From: Kitagawia praeruptora
Lineage: Eukaryota > Streptophyta > Magnoliopsida > Apiales > Apiaceae
Length of the DNA stretch: 64,000 bases
Reading direction: 5' to 3'
Assembly: GCA_037693485.1 (NCBI GenBank)
Contig: CM075344.1
Span: 110,927,001-110,991,000, forward strand
A program made the position numbers and the translations under genes. The notes under the pieces are model-generated. The model was given only the letters and a program-made list of their open reading frames with translations. It did not search any database and was not told the origin of the DNA. Every line of letters begins with the position of its first letter. Within the stretch, counting starts at the first letter, position 1. Positions 9,961 through 22,187 of the stretch are shown one piece after another.

Positions 9961-10507
9961 AAATTTTGGACTCATGATTTCATGGGGCCCAATACGACCG
10001 CACGGCCTGGATTAGGACCCCTTATGCTGTTCAGTTGTTATTTTCCATTGGGCCGAGTTGCTGTTCATGTTGTGTGTATATATATGCCTCAAATATCAGC
10101 CATCTCCTTCATATTTCCTCCATTATGCAAATAATTCTCAAGCCCAATTTGAACCTTCCAAAAAATATGATCACCTTCATATTTCCTCCAATATGCAAAT
10201 ACCCGTTATTAGGATATTGAGATATTCACAGAAAATTTGACAGTAACAATTAAGTATCACATGTTTGTGAAAATAGATCATTCTAACACACCTGTCAAGT
10301 CCTAATATTTTTAATACTCTAACACACCTGTCAAGTCCTAAGATTTTTAAATATATTTTTTGAGTCAAGATAGACGATGCTAAGATTCTATCTGATAACT
10401 GAAACACAACGAGACCAACCAGCTACATAACTAAGAATAAAGTACAGCTTGGACTTTAGAAAGAATCATTTTTATACAGAAAGAATGCCAACAAAATTGA
10501 CAGATAC

Positions 10508-13276
10508 CTCCATCTCTTTGTAATCAGCTCCTCCAACTCCTACAATAAGGATTGACAAGGGCAGATCAGATGCCTTCACAAGGGCATCTTTTGTTTCCTG
10601 GAGATCTGTTATAACTCCATCCTGGAATGGTCTAAAGAAGTGAGCTTTTAAAAAGTAAAAATACAATACTAACAGCCAGGGGTAATTAGTTTCATACAAT
10701 CATACTATTACCTTAAAGTATTATACTTGTCCGATAGTCCAAACAAAGCATTCAGAGAAAAGAAGGGCTGAACTGCAGGAGCACATGGTTTCCCAGAGTT
10801 TGGGGTATTAATTCAAGTTCAGGGTTCTGGTTGCTTCAAAAAGTGGAAACAGGGTCACTTAAACATAAGAGATGGGCTTTAGAAATCACACATCTCTTTG
10901 GACCATTCTGTGATTTGCATATCTACTCAGCAACATTTTAAAGTTTTCGAGAGCAAACAAGTCCGCAACCTTAAAATAAAACCCCCCAAAACTCTGGTAT
11001 GACCATGATGAGCCATTGATCTACATATCAACTAATAAACAGTTACAATTAGTAAGTAATACTCACTGTAATTATCAACAAAACATAGTACTTTTGTTGT
11101 TTATTCCATAGAGACTGGCTCGCTATCAGTGAAGCTTCACTAATCACGGGTCCGAATAATGTCGGTCCAGCAAGTGAAACGTTATAAAGGGCACTTGTAT
11201 ATGCCATCATAATTCCTCGAATCCCATCAACCTGCAGAACAGAGGAAAGACAACAATCAATGCAGTGAGCTGCAGTTTCTGAACACAAGTCAGGAGCAAG
11301 TAAAAATATTTGAACTTTGAAGAGTAGTTAATGGGAAACAGGCCCATCAATTGGCCGTGCCCCGAAACCCCAAGCAGGAAATTTTTTGTCTGAGTCGTAG
11401 AATTGCAATACCTCTCCAATATCTAAGATCGCCTAAGATATACAAAATATCATAAAAGGCTCTTATGCGATAAAAATATGCATAAGAAAAAACATAGAAG
11501 ATAGGCCTCCTCACTTTCTGGTATGCATTTGGTCGTCCAATAGGGTCAATGTAATGCAAGGAATCCGGTAGTCGTGGATTGCCATTCGAAGCTGATAAAA
11601 ATGGAATAAAAAGTCTGGATTATTATGCCCCGATTAAAGAAGATCCCTAACATATTTAAGAACATATAATGAATTTTATTAAGACTATACAAGTCACCAC
11701 GAAAATTTAAATGTAAACTTCCCTTTTTGCCCGATTTCCTAAACAGTGCAACATTTCGCAAACGATAATAACTCAGGCATGACAGTAAAAGCGGAATATT
11801 TACAAGGGCACAGTGTAACATAATTACCTGTGAAGTCGATGGCCACCATGAAGTTCAGCCCACATCCACCAGCTAAATAATCCAAGAATGTATGTTGCAC
11901 ACTTTCAGAAAATGTATCCACAATAGCTGGCTCTTTAAAACCTGGGTCATATCACTAATATTCGTATAAGGGTAAACGCTTGGTTGGAAAAATGCAAAGA
12001 CAAATCCACCCAGAGAAGTTAGCACCTTGTTTTGATAATTGTTCCCGACAAGGGTTGGTAAATATAATGCACACCACTCCCCATGGAGTGCATCTTTTCC
12101 ACGTCAGCTAGTGATTTCTCAGCTTTTCTGATGAAAGAGACTTAGGAAAGATCAATACCACAACTAACAGAACCATGTATACAATAAAAAGGGAAGAAGC
12201 TTCATTCACCCTATCAAATCATGTTTTCCATTTCTATTGAAGTTAAAGCATTCAATTAGAGGACTGACCTGCATAAAAAAAATAGACAATGCAAATATAA
12301 TCTGGTGAGTGACAAGAAATAGAGAAGTTGGAAAAATTATCATTCCAGGACACCACAAAGGCATATAATTGCAGAATGGACTAAATAGTTCGTGGTAGAG
12401 ACCCTCTCACAAGGAGGACATAAATTCACTCTCTATAGATACTTGTTAATTGTTGTTTGTATTCTGGTGAGGGTTTCAGATTCTTATACCTTGCTGCCAA
12501 CTTGTTGAATATGCAAAAAAATCGGTTCCCATGCCGGGCTCTGATCATTTTTTAAGACTTCTGTCTTGCAAATCGGTAAAGTCAGCCCACTCTCCAAATA
12601 TTTAGATATCGTCAAAAATGGGTCCCGCAAGAGGCAATACCATATACTCAGTTATTTAATGCATATCATGTCCAAAATGGCAGAATATATAATATTTATT
12701 AAAAGATAAGTAAAATAAATCCTTACATTTCTTGCAAAGAGATCTTTATACTCCAGATCCAAACACCTTAATGCCAACTCTGTAGAAATCTTTGAGCTAA
12801 CACATTCTTCGGCGCATATAATAAGCTGGCCAAGCTTTCCTGGATGACTTGGTCTGCTAGAATCCTCTAAATGTTTAAGATCTATCGTTAATGACCTATT
12901 TGATTTGGTGATTATCTACACAAAAAAAATCAAAATTTTATTGGTAAATAGCCAAACATTTAACAGCTCGAGGATTGTTCAATAATAGGCAGCAGAACTA
13001 AATGACATTTACATTGTTTTGTAGCTACTGACTACATCAAACCTATATTACCTAATACATAGAGTGGCAGAAGCATGCCAGAAAGATTAAAAACCAAGTA
13101 CCAATATCCATCATGTTAGCATATATTGATATCACCCCACCCAAAAATATTTTTATTATTTTATAGCAGTGAAAGGTACAACATTACCAGAAAAGTAAAG
13201 TATATTTATGTTTAATACCTCAGGCAGAGCACATGTCGCCTCACCAAGTATCTGTTGCTCGTCGAGATTTATCATC
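10508..13276 (-). pseudogene. Decayed BONZAI/copine gene fragment
   Basis: Spliced blocks on the minus strand match plant copines (BONZAI proteins: two C2 domains plus a copine-type vWA domain, calcium-dependent membrane proteins). In transcript order: C2 remnant at 13222-13276 (EQQILGEATCALPE), 12732-12900 (ITKSNRSLTIDL, LIICAEECVSSK), 12480-12640 (DPFLTISKYLESG, LPICKTEVLKND), 11990-12110, 11829-11935 (FLDYLAGGCGLNFMVAIDFT), 11516-11590 (GNPRLPDSLHYIDPIGRPN), 11340-11432 (GEVLQFYDSDKKFPAWGFG), 11067-11231 (IMMAYTSALYNVSLAGPTLF), 10508-10621 (DGVITDLQETKDALVKASDL). Exon borders have GT-AG sites. It is dead: there are one-base frameshifts near 11921 and 12078, a stop replaces the conserved SHCFN region near 11326, the C-terminal exons are missing after KEME, and the 5' exons are absent beyond 13276. 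A chromovirus lies on that side. Confidence 0.85.
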
Positions 13277-14334
13277 TACAAGAAACAACACCTTATATTT
13301 GTATAAATCATCATTCTAGTTCGCGAGATGTAATTGACTAAGTTTATAGTATCTAGGTAGTATGGGAGTGCTATAGCTAGATGTAATTGACTAAGTTTAG
13401 AGTATCTACGGCATACTGGGAGTGCGACAAATAGATAACTGATACAGGCAGATTAAGGACATTTCAGTTTTACAAAGAACGAAGAGCCTCCAGTCAACTA
13501 AAAATTATAACAAACGATGCCTCGTTCACCTACGGCAGTACTGAGGCTATCGAATACTACACCAAAATGCTGCTTTCACTGCAAACTAAACTCTAGCGCA
13601 ATTTGGACCTGACTGCTCCACTATAACTACTTTACCCTACCTCAGATGCAGCTCAGCTGTCCTGGAACAGGTATCCACATACTAATATCAAAACCACATG
13701 CATCAGATATTTACTGCACGCATAGTTTAGAGGTTGGCGAAATCAAACAGGATCTTAATATTAAGACGAGCAACTTAAAAGCATGCTTTTGAGTTTTGAT
13801 ACAGCGAATTTCCACAATCCAGATAATCCTTTAGGTATTGTAATATAGAATACTTACTATAAGATTATCTTTTAGACTCTAGTTTTGTAAAAGAGGACCA
13901 AGAGACCCAACAAATGAGGGCATACAATTATATAAACAAAATTGTTGTATCTTTAATACCTAGATACAATTAAATCTGCTTGTTTCTAAAAGAAAAATCC
14001 ACACTAATAATCTGAAGCACTGGAATTAAGGAGTAGACTTCTAAGTTAGCAATAGAAACTTAAAAGTAGATTTAAGCAACAAAAATTTCCTTTAATCAAC
14101 CACTATATCAACTAATAAAAAAATTGATGATCCCAACTACCGAGAGATAAAAGAACCGAACATTGAATATTTTCCTCCAAGGATGAATGCATGTCACTAA
14201 GCCAACATTAAAAGTAATTAGTCTCATTGGTAGAAGCTATTGCTATCTGATGATGTTAAAATACTCTGCATTATATTCAAATTCTGTGTACTGAGCTTTT
14301 CATCCACTCACTAACGTCACTCACACTATCATGT
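13277..14334. other. Intergenic or intron remnant, no gene seen
   Basis: AT-rich sequence between the last recognisable copine exon and the retrotransposon LTR. A short direct repeat occurs at 13327-13420 (GATGTAATTGACTAAGTTTA twice). It is probably former intron of the copine gene. No coding region, RNA gene or element end was recognised. Confidence 0.5.
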
Positions 14335-14591
14335 TCAAGGGACAGACATGGAATAAACAACAAAGGCAAGGGGCATTTCAGTAATCGTGAAGTAGGGTTA
14401 AAGGAGCGGAAAGGGGATGAGGGATTATCTTTTGTCTATGTAATGTTTTCTGTTTAGATCTGGGAGAGAATTGGCCTCTCGAAAGCCAAATATCTGTATG
14501 AACTCTTATTACTACGTTCTCGTTGAAATTGACCTGTCTATCTTTGGTTACCTGGTTGTAATATTTTGATTATCCTAGTTAATTCATATCA
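14335..14591 (+). repeat. 5' LTR of the chromovirus
   Basis: Shares TCAAGGGACAGACATGGAAT through AATTCATATCA with 17617-17871. It ends in CA, followed by AG and the primer binding site at 14594-14605. The left border is the point where similarity to the other LTR stops; the true TG start may be at 14332. Confidence 0.85.
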
Positions 14592-14593
14592 AG

Positions 14594-14605
14594 TGGTATC
14601 AGAGC
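14594..14605 (+). other. Primer binding site (initiator tRNA-Met)
   Basis: TGGTATCAGAGC, complementary to the 3' end of plant initiator tRNA-Met, two bases after the 5' LTR. Confidence 0.9.
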
Positions 14606-14619
14606 ACTCCGATCTGTCC

Positions 14620-16944
14620 ATGGGTCCTCCGACGGTGGCACAGAGGGTGGAGTTTATGGAAGAGAAACTCACTAATCTGGAGGATTCATTGAAGGAGATG
14701 GTGAAGAACACTGTGGATACTCACATAGAGGCGATGCGACACTCATTAACGGAGATACTCATCGAAGGCCAAAACAGGGCGACGAAGCAATTGGGGGCCG
14801 AGATCGAGGCGATTTCAGGACGGTTAGAAGGAAGACTAAATCGTGGGCGAGAATACCATGAATCACTGCTTAATACTATGAGGAACGAGCATCTCAGGTT
14901 CCAGACTGAATTTAAATCTACGGTGACAGGGGGGCCAGCACTTCAACACCCTGTACCGGAAGGAGGAGAAGGGAGTGTGAATCATGTGGGGCTGGGTCAA
15001 GTGAATATAGGTCATGGGGCTCTAGGGTTGGACGAGTTGGGGAAAGGTTTTGAGGGGAGACATATGATGGGTGGAAGCTTCGGTACGGGTGGTTATGGAG
15101 TAGGCACAGGGGGAGGTAACCTGAACTGGAAGTATCGCAAATTAGACATGCCTATCTTTGACGGAACAGATCCAGATGGGTGGATTCTCCGAATTGAACG
15201 GTATTTCCAATTTTACCGATTAACTGAGGCGGAGATGTTAGAAGCTAGTGCGGTGGCTATGGAGGGCGATGCGCTGAAATGGTATCAATGGGAGAACAGA
15301 CGAAGACCAATTCGACACTGGTATGACTTAAAACTGTTTGTCTTGCGTCAATTTCGATCAACTCATGGTGGGTCTTTGTATGAACAGTGGTTGTCCACCA
15401 CCCAGACAACTACTGTAGATGAATATCGTAGAAAGTTTATTGAAACTGCAGCTCCACTAGAGCATGTGTCGGAAAATATCTTGCTAGGACAGTTTATAAA
15501 CGGACTAAAAGAAGAGATTAAAGCAGAAGTGAGACTCTTAAACCCAATTACCTTAGAACAAGCCATGGAGGTAGCAGTGAGAGTTGAAGATAAGATGCAG
15601 GTGCCCAGATATATGAAGAACAATCTGAGTTCAGTTAAATCAGGGGCATATTCTATGTTAAGCCGAGGGTCTTCGTCAATTGGCCCTTATACGTTGGGAC
15701 AACCAACTAGTCCACCATTGTCAAGGAGTTGGGGAGCTAAACCAGCAGAGTCTCAAGCTTCTGTTCTGTCCCCGGTAGTGACTGGTTTTGCAACACCTCG
15801 CATGGGAGAGATAAGGCGCTTAACAGAGAAAGAGTTACAAGACAAGCGTTCCAAGGGCTTGTGTTACCGTTGTGATGCTAAATGGGCAATTGGGCACAGA
15901 TGCAAGAAAAAGGAGCTGAGCGTCATGTTGATTGAAGAGGACGAAGAGGAAATAGAGGCTGATGACAATGATCAATCTAGTATACCCCCAGAAGAAACGG
16001 CAACTGAGGTATCTCTTAACTCAGTAATAGGCCTGACAAATCCGAAAACTATGAAACTCATAGGGTTAATTGGGGATTGCGGAGTAGTAGTCATGATTGA
16101 CCCGGGTGCTACACATAATTTCATTGCCTTGAGTACAGTAAGGGCAGCGGGTATTCAAATCACAGGGTCAAGTAGTTTTGGTGTGTCTCTTGGGAATGGG
16201 GATGCGATTAGAGGTGAAGGAGTATGTAAAGGGGTGAGATTACAGTTGGATGGAGGCGTCGAAGTTGTGGAAGATTTCTTACCATTAAATCTGGGTAGCA
16301 CAGATGTCATTTTAGGAATTCAGTGGCTAGAGAAGTTGGGAATGGTGCTAACGAATTGGAAGACACAAGTAATGAAATTCGAGGTAAAAGGGGAGCCCGT
16401 GACATTGGTAGGAGATGCCTCTTTAGTCAGATCGCAAATATCGTTGAAAGCCATGTTAAAGGTGTTAAGAAAGCAAGGACAGGGGTATTGGATTGAGTGC
16501 AGTAGGATGGAGACAAGAACAGATGGAACAGAATCTCAGAATATTCCTGATTTTCTAAAGCCAGTGATGGAGAAGCACACTAAGGTCTTTGAGACTCCCG
16601 TTGGGTTGCCACCGAAACGAGACCATGAGCATGCCATTGTATTGAAGGAGGGAACTAACCCCATTGGAGTGCGACCTTACCGATATCCGCAATGCCAGAA
16701 AGACGAGATTGAACGCCTCATTCAAGAAATGCTAGCAGCGGGCATCATTAAGCCTTTGACAAGTCCTTATTCGAGCCCGGTATTATTGGTAAAGAAGAAA
16801 GATGGGTCATGGCGTTTTTGCATTGACTATCGGGCTCTAAACAAAGAAACAGTTCCGGACAAGTACCCGATCCCCGTTCAAAATAGTTTATGGTCGAGAT
16901 CCCCCTCATGTCACTCGTTTAGGCAAGGGACAAACCCCAGTTGA
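14620..16944 (+). pseudogene. gag-protease-truncated RT polyprotein of chromovirus
   Basis: The open frame begins inside the LTR at 14566, but the likely start is the ATG at 14620 (MGPPTVAQRVEFMEEKL), after the primer binding site. Order of domains: coiled-coil-rich N-terminus; retrotransposon gag core (WKYRKLDMPIFDGTDPDGW ... ALKWYQWE ... LFVLRQFRSTHGGSLYEQW); zinc knuckle CYRCDAKWAIGHRC; aspartic protease with the DPGATHNFI active-site motif and DVILGIQWLE; start of reverse transcriptase (AAGIIKPLTSPYSSPVLLV, FCIDYRALNK, PDKYPIPV). After PIPV the frame jumps into integrase DNA out of frame and stops at 16944. The YxDD catalytic part of RT, RNase H and the integrase core are absent, so this copy cannot supply its own enzymes. 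Confidence 0.88.
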
Positions 16945-17638
16945 TAGTCTCGAAGAATTGCTGAAAGAACGTGATGCCATCCTCGATGACCTGCAGTTTA
17001 ATTTAATCAAGGCCCAACAGATTATGAAGAGTTCAGCTGACCAAAAACGTAGAGATGATAGTTTTGCAATCGGTGACTTGGTGTACGTGAAAGTGCAGCC
17101 ATATCGCCAGCAGTCATTAGCTAGACGTCCTTATGAAAAGCTGGCTCCCAGGTTTTATGGCCCATTTCAGGTGCTAGAGAAAATTGGTAAGGTTGCCTAC
17201 CGATTGCAACTACCTGACTACAGTAAGATCCACCCAGTTTTTCATATCTCTCAACTGAAACGCACCATAGGAGAAGCACCAGTGTCTCCTATAATTCCTC
17301 AACAACTCTCAGCTGACCTGGAACTGTTAGTTGAACCAGAGGAGCTCCTTGAGGTGCGCAACGTAAGTGCAGGCAATGTGGAGCATATGGAAGTGCTACT
17401 GAAATGGAAAGGTTTACCCAGAGTAGAGGCAACCTGGGAAGAGGCGACATTGATCAATTTTCAGTTTCCCAATTTCCACCTTGAGGACAAGGTGAATCTT
17501 TGGCGTGGGGGTAATGTAATGACTGCAAATAATACGAAGCCACTGCTATTATATTCAAGGAAACAGAGGAGGGGTAAAAAGGTCTTTGAACATCAAGTGG
17601 GAGTCAACAGTTCAGGTCAAGGGACAGACATGGAATAA
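16900..17638 (+). pseudogene. Integrase C-terminus with chromodomain (remnant)
   Basis: This frame continues after the internal deletion. It holds the end of a Ty3/gypsy integrase (DLVYVKVQPYRQQSLA, KLAPRFYGPFQVLEKIG, VAYRLQLPDYSKIHPVFH, the GPY/F-like module). A chromodomain follows (EVLLKWKGLPRVEATWEEAT), which marks the element as a chromovirus. Chromodomains of this type direct integration to particular chromatin. The stop at 17638 lies about 20 bases inside the 3' LTR. Confidence 0.85.
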
Positions 17639-17871
17639 ACAACAAAGGCAAGGGGTTTCAGTAATCGTGAAGTAGGGTTAAAGGAGCGGAAAGGGGATGA
17701 GGGATTATCTTTTGTCTATGTAATGTTTTCTGTTTAGATCTGGGAGAGAATTGGCCTCTCGAAAGCCAAATATCTGTATGAACTCTTATTACTACGTTCT
17801 CGTTGAAATTGACCTGTCTATCTTTGGTTACCTGGTTGTAATATTTTGATTATCCTAGTTAATTCATATCA
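17617..17871 (+). repeat. 3' LTR of the chromovirus
   Basis: Near-identical to 14335-14591. A purine-rich stretch (AAGTGGGAG, about 17595) precedes it as a weak polypurine tract. It ends ...TTCATATCA at 17871 and joins directly to F-box gene sequence. Confidence 0.85.
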
Positions 17872-18317
17872 GAGTGTCACAAACGCAAGGCACTTTACTA
17901 ACAATAATTTCATTTGTGTGGGATAGAATCCTTATTCCCTCGTCTGTATTAAAACGCTTTACAATAATACGATCTTCTTCTTCTTGTTCGAGTGAGTGGT
18001 TGAGTTGACGTTTGAGGTGTAAATTAACAAAATCAGAGGTGGAAAACAAAGAATTCCACGACTTACAAACAAGGCGGCAACGTCTTATATGTTTAGTTGG
18101 CAGTCGAGTGAGTATTTCAGTGTAGAGTAGATCTTCGGGCAATTTAAAGTCACAGCCTTTTTTTCCCCAAACCTCAACCTCTTTCTCCCATCGCATGGTG
18201 ATAGAACCTCCGAGTGTGCAAGTTTGCTCCTTGTTTTACATGGACGTAGATATGATGAATCCGATGCTTCCCTTGTAGATCGTCGCTGATAACATATAAT
18301 AGGTTTATCCGATGCCA
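17872..18317 (-). pseudogene. Truncated second copy of the F-box gene
   Basis: Strongly similar to the 5' part of the intact F-box gene at 6221-7297 (shared ILTRLPTKHIRRCRLV, SWNSLFSTSDFVNL, RQLNHSLEQEEEDRIIVKRF and ILSHTNEIIVSKVPCVCDT). It stops abruptly where the LTR begins, so the whole F-box associated domain is missing. Its N-terminal region carries an extra ~90 bp after QRRST and an 8-bp insertion before the F-box that shifts the frame. The 5' leader (18320-18505) matches 7300-7395 but is expanded by GGTGA repeats. Confidence 0.88.
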
Positions 18318-18319
18318 TA

Positions 18320-18430
18320 GGTATGGCTCGGCTCGACTGGTGAGGTGAGGTGAGGTGAGTTGATTTGAGATGCCTCCCCCAAATGGTGAGGTGAGGTAAG
18401 TGAGTTGAGGTGAGGTGAGGTGAGGTGCCT
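18320..18430. repeat. GGTGA / TGAGG simple repeat
   Basis: Runs of GGTGAGGTGAGGTGAG and AGTTGAGGTGAGGTGAGG, interrupted by two copies of CCTCCCCCAAAT, in the leader region of the truncated F-box copy. The intact copy lacks the expansion. Confidence 0.7.
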
Positions 18431-18581
18431 CCCCCAAATCCCAATTATATAGAGTAGTATAACCCCAGCTACCTATTCCCATTTCATTTCAAACTCTGAA
18501 ATCCTTCTAGGTGGGCCGGGCCGGTTTCAGCCAATACAATCCGTTTGATTTTCATACTTATAACATTATCATACACTTAAA

Positions 18582-18759
18582 AGTTAAACCTCGATTAAGT
18601 AATATTCGATAAAATAATAACCTCTTTTAAGTAATAAATTTTGTTGGTCCCAACTTAGACCAATGTTGTAAAGTAATATTCTCGTTAAAAGCATAAGATA
18701 ATAAAAAATTAGAAAATCATTAAGGGCCCAAGTAATATGTAAAGTAATAATTTCAGAAT

Positions 18760-18790
<31 letters not shown>

Positions 18791-19346
18791 TACGAGTTAC
18801 AAAATTTAATTCCTTTAAAATATGAATCTATAGTAGCTTGTTTCTTCTTTCCACCAAAGCCAAAACTAACCTCATCCTTGACTTTATGTAAATCATAAAT
18901 AATTCCTGATATGTTTTGCTCGTGTTGTAACAAGTAATTGTTCAAAGTGCCAATGAAATTCTATCATGTTAATATTATCATTTAATATTATGTTGTACGT
19001 TCATGAATTTATATTTTAGAATTACAATAAACTTTAGATGATTGAGTATGTACACAACACATGTTACATGTATCATGTATCAGTGCAATTTTTTATATGC
19101 ATGAATCTAGTTTTTAGATATAATTAATCATAACAAAAGTAATTTTAGATCAAATACATTGCATGTGATTGATTCTTGTTTTTAAACATAAAGTATTGTA
19201 ATACATAAACATAAAAATTCGGTAAAGTAATAAAATATTACTTTATCGATAAAGTAATAAAATATTATTATATCGATAAAGTAATAAATTCGGTAAAGTA
19301 ATATTTTTTCCCGGTCCCAACACTATTATTTTAAAGAGGTTTAACT
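18582..19346. mobile_element. MITE-like element, AGTTAAACCTC termini
   Basis: The left end AGTTAAACCTCGATTAAGTAATA and the right end (inverted: AGTTAAACCTCTTTAAAATAATA) form terminal inverted repeats. Subterminal GGTCCCAAC also occurs on both sides in inverted orientation. The interior is AT-rich with several TAAAGTAATAAAATATT copies (19220-19310) and a TA tract. No coding capacity. The superfamily is not determined. Confidence 0.6.
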
Positions 19347-19445
19347 GTATTTTTTTCAATTGACCCATTGTGGAATTCTGGGTCGTTTGGAAAATTTTTA
19401 TTATCTATTTATTTTGGAAAAAAAAACGTACATTATTATGATAAA

Positions 19446-19472
19446 CTAGCGTTCTACCCGTGCTACGGTAAA
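19446..19472 (-). other. Probable Helitron 3' end
   Basis: On the minus strand a CCGTAGCACGG hairpin is followed by GTAGAACGCTAG and then T, the plant Helitron 3' terminus (hairpin, then CTAG/T). The matching 5' end on the right was not found. 19475-20390 is AT-rich. At 20128-20165 the text TGTGGTTTGATTAAGGATTA resumes homology to the upstream region of the intact F-box gene (7408-7445), so about 1.6 kb was inserted in this copy. Confidence 0.5.
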
Positions 19473-20809
19473 ATGTATAAATTAAATAATAAAAACATAT
19501 TAATTTTTTCATTAGAATGTAAATTAACTTAGGTACAAATTATTTATTTTTCGCTTCATACCAATTACATTAATATTAATATTATCATCCAATCACAAAA
19601 ACATTTACCACCCCGTAAAAGAAGTTCAAAACCCCTTTTTTTATTTTTTTATTTTTTTTCTTAATTTTATTTTCATTTATTTTCTCATTTTTATTGAAAA
19701 TATTTCTACCAAATCAATATACTCTTTACCCATGTATTGGAATTTATTTTGTTGGGAATTTGGTATATTTAAATATTCAGTACCATGGATCCCTAGAATA
19801 TTTACAATATTAGTTCATTGAAATATTTTATAGGTCGTGTTCAATTTTTCAAATACATATTAAAAAATCATATACACTTAATTCTCACGACCGCAATAAA
19901 TCATTAAATTGACTTTCAAGAAAAGTTACATGTTTCAGATATGAGAAATGATCTCTACTGTGCAGGATCCACGAAACGAATGTAGTTATGACAAAGGAAA
20001 CTTTTAACTAATCTAATTTGTTATGTGTTCGTTCAATATCATTTTAAAAATTATATGTCCTTTTATTAGTGAATTAATTTACAATAGAAAAATAAATATT
20101 ATCTACTAATCAAACAAATCCAAATCTTTTGTGGTTTGATTAAGGATTAAGGAATGGTTTTCATGTTCTTTTTTGTAAAAAATATTGGTAAGTTTCATCC
20201 AAATCTTTCAATTTAGTATTAATTTTACGGACAAAAATGGATTGCTTTGTTTTTTTTTTATAATTAAACCAACACACACTGCCTGACTCTCTCAGGGCCT
20301 CAGGGGAGTGCAACCTCGACCTCCTTGTTACATATTTCTATTTCTTCCATGTAAACGGACAGTCATATTTCTGGCCCAAATAAGTTATGGTTGTTCCTTG
20401 ACTCGCAAATATATGGAAAGTTGGAATATTTGAAAAGCCAGAGGTTTTAAACTTTTTTGGTTGGCAGTATAAATAGAAGTGAAAGCTTTTTTTTTCCCGA
20501 AAAAAAAAAGTGAAAGCTTTTTACTTAACCTCTTCCGATAATTCACTTCCCATACAAATACAAATTGATATTTCATGAGAATTTAAAAATACTATAGATT
20601 TTTTAACTCGCATACAATATGGCTTCTTAATGTCAACAAAACAAGCAGTGGTATATACCAATATAATACATAACAAGTATGCACAAACTGAATTTTGTGC
20701 TCCATGTCACACCATAAGCCGAGGGAAATTCCATAACTGCATTTGTACAGATAGTACTCTTCCTATCTACATTGAGCTTTACTACATTTTTGCTAGTGTA
20801 TGGGTCATA

Positions 20810-20811
<2 letters not shown>

Positions 20812-20900
<89 letters not shown>
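20812..20900. repeat. (TA)n microsatellite
   Basis: An uninterrupted TA tract of about 88 bases. It precedes the second copy of the 328-bp segment, exactly as the tract at 2958-3014 precedes the first. Confidence 0.95.
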
Positions 20901-20901
<1 letters not shown>

Positions 20902-21228
20902 CAGATCGTTTCATTACTGTGGCTTAGACTCTGCAAGAAAACCTTCAATCCAGTCATACTGACCTGCAAAAAATATGACAAACACAAATATGATTTACAA
21001 AATCCAAACAGAAAAATACAAAATAAAGGAAACATTAGAAAACTTTGAATAGCAAAGTAGCCGTCATCCTGCATACCTTAATTTGAACAAGGAAATTAGG
21101 ATAGGTCGGTAAAGAAAGATAAGTTTATTATTTGTAATTTAGGGGAGCATTATTGTTTAATATTATGTATCATAGAGTTTTGACTTTTACTCAAGAGGGG
21201 AGTTCATGAACAGTGCCATAAACCTACC
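20901..21228. repeat. 328-bp duplicated segment, copy 2
   Basis: Nearly identical to 3015-3342 with one base difference and the same orientation. The copies diverge after CCTACC: here CCCTGGCCCC follows, there AGGGGCGGGG. 21230-22170 is AT-rich and shows no gene or recognised element. Confidence 0.85.
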
Positions 21229-22187
21229 CCTGGCCCCTACCCCACCCCCACATACATCAAATTTGGCTTTGCAAACGAAAGAAATTATTAGTTACTTGTT
21301 CCATGTCTGATATTCATCGTAGCTTTTAAAACAGGTACTACCCTCACGAAGCGGTATGTTTAACTAATTTCACAACCCTACTATCCACAACGCTAACTCC
21401 ATTTAATTTTAGAAAAATAATTTCTTCAGAACAGCTAAATATCTCTATCCTACTTAAAATTTGAAACTACTACTATACCTAATGAAACGATATATTCACA
21501 CCTAATGTTCAAAACCCTGACATCATATTTAAAAACCTAAATCCAATAAAGTGATCTCACTTCTCTTAAAACAATACGTATGTACAAAAAGAACTTATTA
21601 TTATTATTATTATTATTATTACTTAATTAAAATTTAAAAAAAATTAAAACTAATATTAACAAATGGTAATCCTAGATCTTCTTTGCAACCTTTTTAGGCC
21701 AATACATGCAAAAAGAAAAAAGCTGCCTGCCAAAAATTCGTATTACAATGCAAAAATGAGAACTACCTACCCAAAATTATCTTAATTCTATAAATATCCA
21801 ATGATAACATATATCTTATTAAGTATCAAATACAACAAAAAAAAAACTTAAATTTAAAAAACAATATTAAGATTTAAATTAACATAATAATAAATTATGT
21901 CCTTCCAACATAAAAAATGAAGTGTCTTTAAAATCTAATATTACATCCTTACTTTCACATTTAAATACACATTTACTAATAATATCTTACTATATAGCAC
22001 TTTTCACAAATACATAGTATAATTTTAATTTAGTATATGAATGGTACATTTTTTTTTTCATTTTAGACGACACTAACACAAATAAAGTGACAGGCGTATA
22101 AAAACTTATAATTAACTCTCAAAATCAGTATATACAAAAATTCTGCCACTTTCACAACCTAGCATAACATAAAATTATAGGCTACCA

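Larger units (their letters stand above)
14335..17871 (+). mobile_element. Chromovirus (Ty3/gypsy) LTR retrotransposon with internal deletion
   Basis: Two almost identical LTRs (about 257 and 255 bp; the visible difference is a 2-bp gap, GGGGCATTTCAG versus GGGGTTTCAG) enclose gag, protease, part of reverse transcriptase and the end of integrase with a chromodomain. The primer binding site TGGTATCAGAGC (initiator tRNA-Met) follows the 5' LTR. The middle of pol is deleted. The LTR similarity implies recent insertion, but the flanks do not form a target duplication: copine DNA lies on the left and F-box DNA on the right. Confidence 0.88.

Noticed and set aside
10508..13276. Copine gene considered as functional
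   Set aside because: Two one-base frameshifts, a stop in a conserved block and missing 5' and 3' exons argue for a pseudogene.
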